Source of the DNA: Sphingobacterium lactis
Lineage (GTDB): Bacteria > Bacteroidota > Bacteroidia > Sphingobacteriales > Sphingobacteriaceae
NCBI RefSeq assembly: GCF_011046555.1
Contig: NZ_CP049246.1
Span: 2,542,001-2,606,000 of the forward strand
Direction of reading: 5' to 3'
Length of the DNA: 64,000 nucleotides
The translations under genes and the position numbers were made by a program. This document shows, piece after piece, positions 44,463-51,330 of the stretch (position 1 is the first letter of the stretch; every line of letters begins with the position of its first letter). A model generated the notes under the pieces. The model was not told the origin of the DNA, ran no database searches, and saw only the letters and a program-made list of their open reading frames with translations.

Positions 44463-45190
44463 TTTTTGAGGATCAGGTCCAGATCTTCCGGTGTATCGAT
44501 GGGATCATTGGTATGTGCCGAAATGGCTGTCGCAATTTTATAGCCATTTTCAATCCAGCGCAACTGTTCCAAAGATTCTGCAGATTCCAGTTTCGATATG
44601 GGCAGTTTGGTCAGCTCCTTCAAAACTTCAGCCTTAAAACCGTAGATGCCGATATGGTTGTAATAGGCTGTTTCCTGCAGCCATTCGTTGATTTCCTTTC
44701 CACGGTAATAGGGAATGGGCTGTCTGGAGAAATAAATAGCTTCCTGAAGTACATTGAGCACGACTTTTGGTTTGTTCACATTCTGGAGGTCATCCACAGT
44801 GGTGATCTGGCGAATCAGGGTCGCAATCTGTACCTCCGGGCGGGTAAAACAGGAAACCAAAAGATCGATCTGCAAGGGGTCGATAAAAGGTTCATCGCCC
44901 TGGATATTGATCGCAATGTCAAAACCCTGGATATTCTCGATTACCTCGGCACATCGGTCCGTTCCGGATTGATGATCCTTTCGGGTCATCACCACGTTCC
45001 CGGCAAAGCTTTTGACGTGATCATAAATACGCTGGTCATCCGTTGCGACCACCACTTCACTCAGTGAGGTGGCATGCTTAACCTGATTGTACACCCGTTG
45101 AATCATGGTCATGCCTCCGATATCCACCAAGGGTTTGCCCGGAAAACGGGATGATTCATAACGTGCAGGTATTATTCCAATTGCTTTCAT
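44450..45190 (-). CDS. kdsB: 3-deoxy-manno-octulosonate cytidylyltransferase (CMP-Kdo synthetase)
   Basis: Activates Kdo to CMP-Kdo for lipopolysaccharide inner core assembly. The 246-residue protein opens with the nucleotide-binding signature IIPARYESSRFPGKPLVDIG and carries VVVATDDQRI, GNVVMTRKDHQSGTDRCAEV and INIQGDEPFIDP, all standard for KdsB. Cytoplasmic. Its 3' end forms part of the long palindrome with the aldo/keto reductase gene. It begins 13 bp after the terminator of the upstream deoxynucleoside kinase gene, so its promoter must lie within that gene or it depends on read-through. Confidence 0.96.
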   Translation of the reverse strand: MKAIGIIPARYESSRFPGKPLVDIGGMTMIQRVYNQVKHATSLSEVVVATDDQRIYDHVKSFAGNVVMTRKDHQSGTDRCAEVIENIQGFDIAINIQGDEPFIDPLQIDLLVSCFTRPEVQIATLIRQITTVDDLQNVNKPKVVLNVLQEAIYFSRQPIPYYRGKEINEWLQETAYYNHIGIYGFKAEVLKELTKLPISKLESAESLEQLRWIENGYKIATAISAHTNDPIDTPEDLDLILKKYFK

Positions 45191-45202
45191 AAGCTTAAAA
45201 GT

Positions 45203-45230
45203 AAAAAAAGCCGATGGAAATCGGCTTTTT
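45203..45230 (-). terminator. Terminator of the deoxynucleoside kinase gene
   Basis: AAAAAGCCGAT (45205-45215), 4-nt loop, ATCGGCTTTTT (45220-45230). On the minus strand the stem is followed by a T-run. It lies 6 bp beyond the kinase stop and 13 bp before the kdsB start. Confidence 0.85.
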
Positions 45231-45235
45231 ATAGA

Positions 45236-45850
45236 TTAAAATAATCCAAATAGTTCAGTCTCGATCTTCTGAATAATCTCGCCCAGGTCTTCTTTGTTGT
45301 TCGCAAAGTCCAGGTTGTCCTTATCCAGGATCAATAGTTTTCCTTCTTTATAATTGCTGATCCATTTTTCGTACTTATCGTTCAATTTGGAAAGGTAGTC
45401 CAAACGGATGCCTGACTCATAATCACGACCTCTTTTCTGAATGTTGTTCACGAGGGTCGGTACAGATGCCCGGAGGTAGATCAATAGATCCGGTGGTTTG
45501 ATGTAGTGGATGATGCTCTGAAAAATATCGCTGTAGTTTTCGAAATCACGGGCACTCATCAGCCCCATATCGTACAGGTTCTCCGCGAAGATATACGCAT
45601 CCTCATAGATGGTCCTGTCCTGAATCATATTAATTCCTTGATTCTGCAACTCCACAATATGTCTGAAACGGCTATTCAAAAAGAATATCTGCAAATTGAA
45701 CGCCCATCTCTTCATGTCGCTGTAGAAATCCTCGAGGTAGGGATTGTTTTCTACCGCTTCATATTGCGCCTCGAAGTTGAGGTGTTTCGCTAAAAGTTCG
45801 GTGAGGGTCGTTTTACCCGCTCCAATATTTCCAACAATGGCTAAATGCAT
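45236..45850 (-). CDS. Deoxynucleoside kinase (dNK/dGK family)
   Basis: 204 residues with the P-loop GNIGAGKTTL at the N-terminus, the DRTIYEDAYIF motif (variant of DRS/ERS) that binds the deoxynucleoside and carries the catalytic acid region, and the LID arginines in NNIQKRGRDYESGI. The family phosphorylates deoxyadenosine, deoxyguanosine or deoxycytidine in nucleotide salvage. Specificity cannot be read. It lies 6 bp downstream of trpS on the same strand. Confidence 0.92.
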   Translation of the reverse strand: MHLAIVGNIGAGKTTLTELLAKHLNFEAQYEAVENNPYLEDFYSDMKRWAFNLQIFFLNSRFRHIVELQNQGINMIQDRTIYEDAYIFAENLYDMGLMSARDFENYSDIFQSIIHYIKPPDLLIYLRASVPTLVNNIQKRGRDYESGIRLDYLSKLNDKYEKWISNYKEGKLLILDKDNLDFANNKEDLGEIIQKIETELFGLF

Positions 45851-45856
45851 AATCTT

Positions 45857-46855
45857 CTAGTACAATTTTTTTAAACCGATAATTTCACGAACTTCCTTCA
45901 GGGTCTTCTGCGCACTCGCGTGAGCTTTTTCAGCACCCATTTTCAAGACCTTGGCGATATACGCATCGTCGTTATTGATTTCTTCGATCCGCGTGCGGAC
46001 ATCGTGCGTAGCAATGATCATATCTTCCGCCAATTGTTTCTTGAAATCACCATAACGGATCTCTGCTTTGTTGTAAAGCTGATCGAAATGCTCCACCGTA
46101 TCCGGTGTGGATACCACTTGCATCAGGTCGAATAGGTTCTGCACTGCTTCCGGTTTCTGCATATTCGGTTCGGTAGGCCCATTGTCCGTTACGGCACGCA
46201 TGATCTTCTTGCGTACAGCTTCAGCGGTATCCGATAGGTAGATACAGTCTGCATCACCATTGGATTTGCCCATTTTACCCTGACCGCTTAATCCGGGGAT
46301 CTTGATCAGCTTATCCGAATAGGTGAACGCAAAGGACTCCTTGAAATAATCCACTTCATACAGACGGTTGAAGCGGTTTCCAAAGGTTCTGGTCATTTCC
46401 AGGTGTTGCTCCTGATCCTTGCCCACAGGAACTTTCGTTGCGTGGTGGATCAAGATATCGCAGGCCATTAAAACAGGATAGGTCAATAACCCTGCATTGA
46501 CGTTGTTCGGATTCGCTCTGACCTTATCCTTGAATGCAGTCGAGCGTTCCAGCTCACCGAGGTAAGCGTTCATGTTCATGTACAGGTACAATTCCGAAAC
46601 CTCAGGGACATCGGACTGCACATAGATCGTTGATTTCTCCGGATCCAGTCCGGCAGCTAAATATTCGACCACCACCTGGCGAACTGTACTGGTCAGATCG
46701 TGTGGGGTAGGGTGTGTCGTTAAAGAATGTAAATCGGCAATAAAAAAGAAGCAATTGTATTCGTCTTGCATTTTAACGAAGTTTTTCAACGCTCCATAGT
46801 AATTTCCTAGGTGTAATTTTCCGGTACTTCTAATACCACTGACAACTGTTTCCAT
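45857..46855 (-). CDS. trpS: Tryptophanyl-tRNA synthetase
   Basis: 332 residues from the ATG at 46855 (METVVSGIRSTGKLHLGNY); an upstream TTG would add seven residues without family support. The class I signatures are the HIGH variant KLHLGNY and the KMSKS variant KMGKS (LSGQGKMGKSNGD). It charges tRNA-Trp in the cytosol. Probably co-transcribed with the downstream deoxynucleoside kinase gene. Confidence 0.96.
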   Translation of the reverse strand: METVVSGIRSTGKLHLGNYYGALKNFVKMQDEYNCFFFIADLHSLTTHPTPHDLTSTVRQVVVEYLAAGLDPEKSTIYVQSDVPEVSELYLYMNMNAYLGELERSTAFKDKVRANPNNVNAGLLTYPVLMACDILIHHATKVPVGKDQEQHLEMTRTFGNRFNRLYEVDYFKESFAFTYSDKLIKIPGLSGQGKMGKSNGDADCIYLSDTAEAVRKKIMRAVTDNGPTEPNMQKPEAVQNLFDLMQVVSTPDTVEHFDQLYNKAEIRYGDFKKQLAEDMIIATHDVRTRIEEINNDDAYIAKVLKMGAEKAHASAQKTLKEVREIIGLKKLY

Positions 46856-46954
46856 ATTACCTGCGAAGTTAAGCAAAAAACAGGAAAATACAGCTAGGGG
46901 TACCTGATGAAAAAAGCGGGAAGCGCCAATAGGCCAAGAGGTACCCGTCGGTAA

Positions 46955-47335
46955 TTAATAGATCATTGGATTTTCCAGAAGATCGGTGACATATCCCAGG
47001 ACTTCGACTTCCTGGGCGCCGTCTTCCAGCATGGAGAAGGTCAGGTAGGTTGCATAGATTTCTGAGCTGAACACAACGTGTTTATCCGCAATGAAATTGT
47101 CGATCAAATCCTCGCGCATCTCAAATCCCAAATGTTCTAATTCATTGTGAAGATTGACCGATATGGTATCGTGTTCCTCTCCAGAAGCAAAGCCTACGAT
47201 AATATGCAGCACCAACTTGTCGAACATCTCGGGGGTCATCCCCGCAAACATGTTGAAGTATTTGTCTGCATCAAAACGACTTTTCGCACTTGAGACAATC
47301 TTGTCCCAAATCAGGTACTCAGTTTTAGTTTGCAT
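46955..47335 (-). CDS. Uncharacterised acidic helical protein
   Basis: 126 residues with no signal peptide or membrane segment and no motif I recognise. The sequence is predicted helical (DKYFNMFAGMTPEMFDKLVLH, then HNELEHLGFEMREDLIDNF) and contains four Met-Phe or Met-Leu-rich segments. It reads in the same direction as trpS, about 100 bp upstream of it. Codon use looks ordinary. No function can be given. Confidence 0.65.
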   Translation of the reverse strand: MQTKTEYLIWDKIVSSAKSRFDADKYFNMFAGMTPEMFDKLVLHIIVGFASGEEHDTISVNLHNELEHLGFEMREDLIDNFIADKHVVFSSEIYATYLTFSMLEDGAQEVEVLGYVTDLLENPMIY

Positions 47336-47481
47336 AATGAAAGTTTATAAATTGTTAAAGTAAATCTAACTAATATTATCATAAAATACAACGCCCTTTC
47401 CGACATTATGTTATCTCGAGGGCGCAAACAATATGGGCTTTTAGGAGTTCTTATAGTACACAATCAATAGGAGATACAGGT

Positions 47482-47874
47482 ATGAACAAAGACGGAAAAA
47501 AGAATAGAGAGCCACTTGACGATGAGGAACAAGGGCCACAGGATCCACAGGATTTAGCGTATAACGAAGAAGATGATTCGTATGAATTGGATGTGAACGA
47601 TGAAGATCCCGATTGGGACCATCCTTCGGATTATGATACCATCAGTGAAGGCGCACAGGATGACGATTCCACGTACGATGATTCCAATCCATATGTAGGC
47701 GATGAATACGCGCCGTTGGAGGAACTTCGGGAGGAGAATCTCGATGACAATGGCATGCATATCGAAGGTGACAGCATCGTAAAGGTCTCCAAAATGGACG
47801 AGGAGCTTGCCAAGGACGAGGAGGATTTACGCGATGACCTCGATGAAGAAGGATATCCAAAAAATGATGAGTAG
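47482..47874 (+). CDS. Highly acidic, probably disordered protein
   Basis: 130 residues of which 51 (39%) are Asp or Glu, with few hydrophobic residues and no signal peptide. A good ribosome-binding stretch (AGGAGATACAGGT) precedes the ATG, which supports a real gene. I do not recognise a family. Such proteins can act as DNA mimics, metal or polycation binders, or disordered linkers. It lies 51 bp upstream of the SDR gene and may be co-transcribed with it. Confidence 0.65.
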   Translation: MNKDGKKNREPLDDEEQGPQDPQDLAYNEEDDSYELDVNDEDPDWDHPSDYDTISEGAQDDDSTYDDSNPYVGDEYAPLEELREENLDDNGMHIEGDSIVKVSKMDEELAKDEEDLRDDLDEEGYPKNDE

Positions 47875-47925
47875 GGGGATGTTTTCCCACATTTTTGCTA
47901 ATTTAGGTTCTTCAAACCTTAAGCT

Positions 47926-48714
47926 ATGCAAATTGATTTAAAAGGTAAAACGGCCCTCGTCGGCGGTGCCTCCGGGGGTATCGGTCGTGCGATTGCCATG
48001 GAGCTTGCGGCATGCGGTGCATCTGTTGTGCTGATGGCGCGTAACGCTGATAAATTGGAAGCCGCCCGCCAGGACCTCCCTGCTGGAGATGGACAAAAAC
48101 ATGAAATCTTGGTTTCGGATTTTGCGGATCATGAAAAGCATTTGGAGACCATGGCTGAATTTTTCAGGAACCACACCATTGATATCCTGATCAATAACAG
48201 CAACGGGCCCACTGCCGGTGATGTGCTTTCCAAAACCCTGAAAGATTATCAATCGGCTTTCGATCTGCTGTTCCAGAACAATGTACGAACCACAGAACTT
48301 GCCTTAAAGGGCATGCGTGAGAAGGGGTATGGAAGGATTATCAATGTATCTTCGCTGACGGTGAAGGAGCCTCAAGATGCTCTGGTGCTCTCCAATACCA
48401 TGCGTGTTGCTTTGGTGAGCTGGAGCACGAGCTTGGCCAAGGCCGTGGCTGCGGAAGGTATTACGGTGAATTCTATCCTGACGGGTTATTTTGCCACCGA
48501 TCGGCTATATAGCCTGATGGAGAACCAAGCAAAGTCCAGCGGTGTCAGTCTTGAAGAGATCGAACGGAAGCGAATTGCCAGCATCCCTGTGAAAAGACTG
48601 GGAAATCCTGAAGAATATGGTTATCTGGCCGCATTTCTCGCTTCCCCTTATGCCGGATTTCTTACAGGAACCTCCATTCCCCTGGATGGCGGACTCTCGT
48701 CAACCTTGTTCTAA
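47926..48714 (+). CDS. SDR-family oxidoreductase lacking the YxxxK catalytic motif
   Basis: 262 residues with a Rossmann fold and the NAD(P) signature GGASGGIGRAIAMEL, the NNSNGP motif replacing NNAG, and the C-terminal FLASPYAGFLTGTSIPLDGG. After the conserved NVSS strand the usual YxxxK is replaced (LSNTMRVALVSWSTSLAKA: Ser and Arg at the Tyr and Lys positions). This matches an atypical subgroup of 3-oxoacyl-reductase-like SDRs. It may use another proton donor or have no reductase activity. Transcribed toward ppk2 and ended by the hairpin 48756-48793. Confidence 0.85.
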   Translation: MQIDLKGKTALVGGASGGIGRAIAMELAACGASVVLMARNADKLEAARQDLPAGDGQKHEILVSDFADHEKHLETMAEFFRNHTIDILINNSNGPTAGDVLSKTLKDYQSAFDLLFQNNVRTTELALKGMREKGYGRIINVSSLTVKEPQDALVLSNTMRVALVSWSTSLAKAVAAEGITVNSILTGYFATDRLYSLMENQAKSSGVSLEEIERKRIASIPVKRLGNPEEYGYLAAFLASPYAGFLTGTSIPLDGGLSSTLF

Positions 48715-48755
48715 ACAAAAAGATCAGTTAAAATAACAATCAAAATATCCATCAT

Positions 48756-48793
48756 AACAACAATTGGAAGCTATTCGGCTTCCAATTGTTGTT
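48756..48793. terminator. Bidirectional terminator overlapping the ppk2 3' end
   Basis: AACAACAATTGGAAGC (48756-48771), 6-nt loop, GCTTCCAATTGTTGTT (48778-48793): a perfect 16-bp stem. The loop and right arm lie inside the ppk2 coding sequence, whose stop is at 48771-48773. It serves the convergent SDR and ppk2 transcripts. Confidence 0.85.
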
Positions 48794-49646
48794 TATATTT
48801 CTTTTTATGTTCTTCGATTTCTTCGGGCATCTCGGGATATTGGATGTCCTTGTATTCGGATAGGATCTCGAAAATTACCTGAGCCACCAGATAACGTGCA
48901 ACTTTCTTGTTGTCTGCGGGGATGACATACCAAGGCGCATCCTTTTTGGTGGTATGGGCGATGGCATCTTCATAGCATTCCATGTATTTGTCCCACAGCG
49001 TCCGTTCCTTGAGGTCGCCCGGCGAGAATTTCCAATTCTTATCCTCCTTATCTAGTCGGCGCAGCAGTCTGTTTTTCTGCTCGTCCTTGCTCAGGTTCAA
49101 AAAGAACTTCATGATCAGCATACCATTCTGCGTCAATCTTTTTTCGAAATTGTTGATTTGATCGAAGCGCATCTTCCAAAAATCTGTGGGAAGATCCTTG
49201 GGGTCATTGATATGGGGTATCCGCTCGTTCAATAGGTATTCGGGGTGTACACGGGTCACTAGGACATTCTCATAATGCGTGCGGTTGAATACCGTGAATT
49301 TCCCTTTTTCTGGCAACTTTACCTCGTGCCTCCACAGGTAGTCATGCTGCAGTTCGATTTCTGTGGGTGTCTTGAAGCTCTCCACCACAACCCCTCGCAC
49401 ATTCATCTCCTTAAAGACTTCGCGGATCAACGAATCCTTTCCCGCAGTATCCATGCCCTGCAAGCAGATCAGCACGCTGTATTTATCATGTGCATACATC
49501 TTATCCTGAATCTCTGCAATTTTCTTCCGTAGCTGCTTTAATTCGGCTTTTGCTTCGTCTTCACTGATCTCGTCCTGGATATCTGTAGGGTGTTCCTTTA
49601 TTTTGAAATCGCTTTTTGCCGCTAACTTTTTTGAATAGGATGCCAT
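48771..49646 (-). CDS. ppk2: Polyphosphate kinase 2 (class III type)
   Basis: 291 residues with Walker A LQGMDTAGKDSLI (residues about 62-74, Lys70 and Asp71), Walker B-like FNRTHYENVLVTRVHP and the lid arginines RRLDKEDKNWKFS. These segments match the class III PPK2 pattern of Cytophaga-type enzymes, which use polyphosphate to phosphorylate AMP and ADP to ATP. Cytosolic. It is divergent from the SatD-like operon, with the five-dyad operator array between them, so it may share that control. Confidence 0.92.
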   Translation of the reverse strand: MASYSKKLAAKSDFKIKEHPTDIQDEISEDEAKAELKQLRKKIAEIQDKMYAHDKYSVLICLQGMDTAGKDSLIREVFKEMNVRGVVVESFKTPTEIELQHDYLWRHEVKLPEKGKFTVFNRTHYENVLVTRVHPEYLLNERIPHINDPKDLPTDFWKMRFDQINNFEKRLTQNGMLIMKFFLNLSKDEQKNRLLRRLDKEDKNWKFSPGDLKERTLWDKYMECYEDAIAHTTKKDAPWYVIPADNKKVARYLVAQVIFEILSEYKDIQYPEMPEEIEEHKKKYKQQLEAE

Positions 49647-49781
49647 ATTGTTTATATTAGTTTTTACAATTTACTAAATTATTTAATGTAATCAAGCCAC
49701 ACATACAAGCAGATATTTAAACATTTTGTTTGAAATACATTGGTAAGTGCACTTAATTTAATTTTATAATTATTTAATTCA

Positions 49782-49919
49782 TTATGACTCATTTTGGTCA
49801 TAAATGCCAATTATGATTGATATTAGTCATAATTGCCAATTATCACTTATTTTGGTCATAATTTAAAAATATGACTGAAATTAGTCATAATTCGGAATTA
49901 TGACTATATTTGGTCATAA
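49782..49919. repeat. Array of five 22-bp dyads at exact 29-bp period, probable operator array
   Basis: Copies start at 49782, 49811, 49840, 49869 and 49898. Each is TTATGAC-n8-GTCATAA with at most a few changes (left arms TTATGAC, TTATGAT, TTATCAC, ATATGAC, TTATGAC; right arm GTCATAA in all five). Spacers are 7 bp and partly conserved (ATGCCAA, TTGCCAA, TTTAAAA, TTCGGAA). The array ends 53 bp before the SatD-like start codon, and the last copy includes TATATTTG (49905-49912). This looks like cooperative binding of a dimeric regulator. Confidence 0.9.
49905..49912 (+). promoter_or_regulatory. -7 promoter box inside the fifth dyad
   Basis: TATATTTG matches TAnnTTTG exactly; TTAG at 49881-49884, 20 bp upstream, could be a weak -33 element inside dyad 4. 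A protein bound to dyads 4 and 5 would therefore cover the promoter of the SatD-like operon. Confidence 0.55.
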
Positions 49920-49972
49920 TTCAATGTTAAATTGATTTACTAAATTAGCATACTACCTGAAGCAAAATAGAA

Positions 49973-50599
49973 ATGGGATCGAAAGCGAACAATATGATCG
50001 TATTAACCGGAGATATCATTCACTCCAGTGACTTTGAAGCCGAACAGTGGCTACCCTTATTGGAGGGTGGAATCCACCCGTATTCGACCAATTATGATAT
50101 ATTCAGGGGGGATAGTTTTCAGGCCCTGGTATCTGCAGATAACTGTTTCCATGCCGTTTTCAATCTGAAGGCGAGTCTGCGGCAGATAGAAGGGTTGGAT
50201 ATTCGGATTGGCATCGGAGTGGGGTTGGTTGACCGCTTGGATGAGGACATCAAGAAATCGAGCGGACAAGCTTTTGTATTTTCCGGTCGGGCATTGGACG
50301 ACTTGGAAAAGGAATCCCTCGAATTCCGTTCCCCCTGGGAAGACCTGAATGAGGAGATCAACCTGATGATGTCCCTGTGCACGCGCATTACCGATCAATG
50401 GACGCCCAACCTGGCAGAAACCGTAAAGGCAGCCCTTGAAAATCCGGAAGCCAGCCAAATGGAACTCTCGAATATCATCGGGCGCAAGCACCAAAGCCAG
50501 GTCAGCAAAGAGCTCAGCAGAGCGCATTATGCGAAAATCATGGATGTCATTTCCTATTGCACCAAAAAATTAAAAAAATATGTTGACGAGCCTGCTTAA
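49973..50599 (+). CDS. SatD-like protein: nucleotidyl-cyclase-like domain plus C-terminal helix-turn-helix
   Basis: 208 residues. The N-terminal part (about 8-130) follows the SatD/class III cyclase-like ferredoxin fold: MIVLTGDIIHSSDF, IFRGDSFQALV, DIRIGIGVGLVDR and GQAFVFSGRALDDLEKE. Glycine and Asp positions typical of a nucleotide site are kept, but I cannot confirm catalytic metal ligands. The C-terminal part (about 140-200) reads as a winged helix or MarR-like helix-turn-helix (ASQMELSNIIGRKHQSQVSK, then ELSRAHYAKIMDVISYC). A 29-bp repeat array ends 53 bp upstream and could be its own binding site. The start at 49973 is taken; M8 is an alternative. It overlaps the next gene by 20 bp. 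Role unknown. Confidence 0.78.
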   Translation: MGSKANNMIVLTGDIIHSSDFEAEQWLPLLEGGIHPYSTNYDIFRGDSFQALVSADNCFHAVFNLKASLRQIEGLDIRIGIGVGLVDRLDEDIKKSSGQAFVFSGRALDDLEKESLEFRSPWEDLNEEINLMMSLCTRITDQWTPNLAETVKAALENPEASQMELSNIIGRKHQSQVSKELSRAHYAKIMDVISYCTKKLKKYVDEPA

Positions 50600-51311
50600 G
50601 ATGATCCTATGTCACTTATTGGGTGATTTTGTGCTGCAGCCAAAGTATTGGGTAAGCAAAAGGGAAACCAATATCAGGTACCTCCTGTACCATGTCGCTG
50701 TGCACGCAGGACTCCTGATCCTTTTTTTTATCACCGACCTGGCCAACAATTGGCTCAATATCCTCTTCTTGGTGACAGCACACCTGGCCATTGATAGTTT
50801 GAAAATAGGACTACAGCAGAAATGGCCAAATTACAGAACCCGACTCTTCCTGGGCGATCAACTACTGCATTTCATAACCATATTTGCGATTTATTTCTTC
50901 AACAACCAGCAGCAATTCCTCGATTTCCTGACGAGCATCAACATCAATAAGCTCTTCATGTATATCATCGGTGCCTGCATGGTCATCTTTGTATCGCCGA
51001 TTGTCATCCGCATATTCTTTATGCGCTGGCACACAGACGAGGAATTCCTGAAGAAAAGGAAGGAATCGCTGATGCACGCCGGAAATATCATCGGTATCCT
51101 TGAGCGGACTCTGATCGTTGCCTTTATCCTGATGGACTTTGAAGCTGGGATAGGATTTCTGCTCGCAACGAAATCTGTGTTCCGCTTTGGCGACCTGACT
51201 CGCGCAAAGGATACCAAATTTACAGAGTATGTCCTCATCGGAACACTGCTGAGCTTCGGCTTCGGAATGGCGATCGGCTATGGGCTGAAGTTCGTCCTGA
51301 CTTTACTGTAA
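50580..51311 (+). CDS. DUF3307 membrane protein
   Basis: 243 residues with about six hydrophobic segments. The N-terminus (LLKMILCHLLGDFVLQPKYW, then KRETNIRYLLYHVAVHAGLL, then LVTAHLAIDSLKIGL) is the DUF3307 signature with conserved His and Asp within membrane helices, which may bind metal or lipid headgroups. A cytoplasmic loop carries a charged stretch (MRWHTDEEFLKKRKESLMHA) before two last helices. Translation is probably coupled to the SatD-like gene, since the start codon lies inside that gene's end. No biochemical function is known to me for this family. Confidence 0.8.
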   Translation: MLTSLLKMILCHLLGDFVLQPKYWVSKRETNIRYLLYHVAVHAGLLILFFITDLANNWLNILFLVTAHLAIDSLKIGLQQKWPNYRTRLFLGDQLLHFITIFAIYFFNNQQQFLDFLTSININKLFMYIIGACMVIFVSPIVIRIFFMRWHTDEEFLKKRKESLMHAGNIIGILERTLIVAFILMDFEAGIGFLLATKSVFRFGDLTRAKDTKFTEYVLIGTLLSFGFGMAIGYGLKFVLTLL

Positions 51312-51330
51312 TCTACCTAAAAACAACAAT

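Larger units (their letters stand above)
49647..49972. other. Intergenic region between ppk2 and the SatD-like operon
   Basis: 326 bp, very AT-rich, with no gene. It contains the five-copy 29-bp repeat array (49782-49919). The first 135 bp next to ppk2 should contain the ppk2 promoter, but no exact CAAAnnTA box is visible there. Confidence 0.75.

Noticed and set aside
44447..45067. 206-residue plus-strand reading frame opposite kdsB
   Set aside because: It is the antisense shadow of kdsB, whose motifs are clear, and it has no family resemblance or ribosome-binding site.
48771..48793. A frameshift or truncation at the ppk2 end, suggested by the hairpin covering the stop
   Set aside because: The C-terminus ends normally (KQQLEAE) and the length fits class III PPK2; this is an overlapping terminator.
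49782..49919. A CRISPR-like array (five 22-bp repeats, regular spacing)
   Set aside because: Spacers are only 7 bp, are similar to one another, and the repeats are perfect dyads next to a promoter. No cas genes are present. An operator array explains it better.
50057..50527. 156-residue minus-strand frame inside the SatD-like gene
   Set aside because: Shadow of the real gene; no motifs, and it would conflict with the coupled SatD-like/DUF3307 reading.
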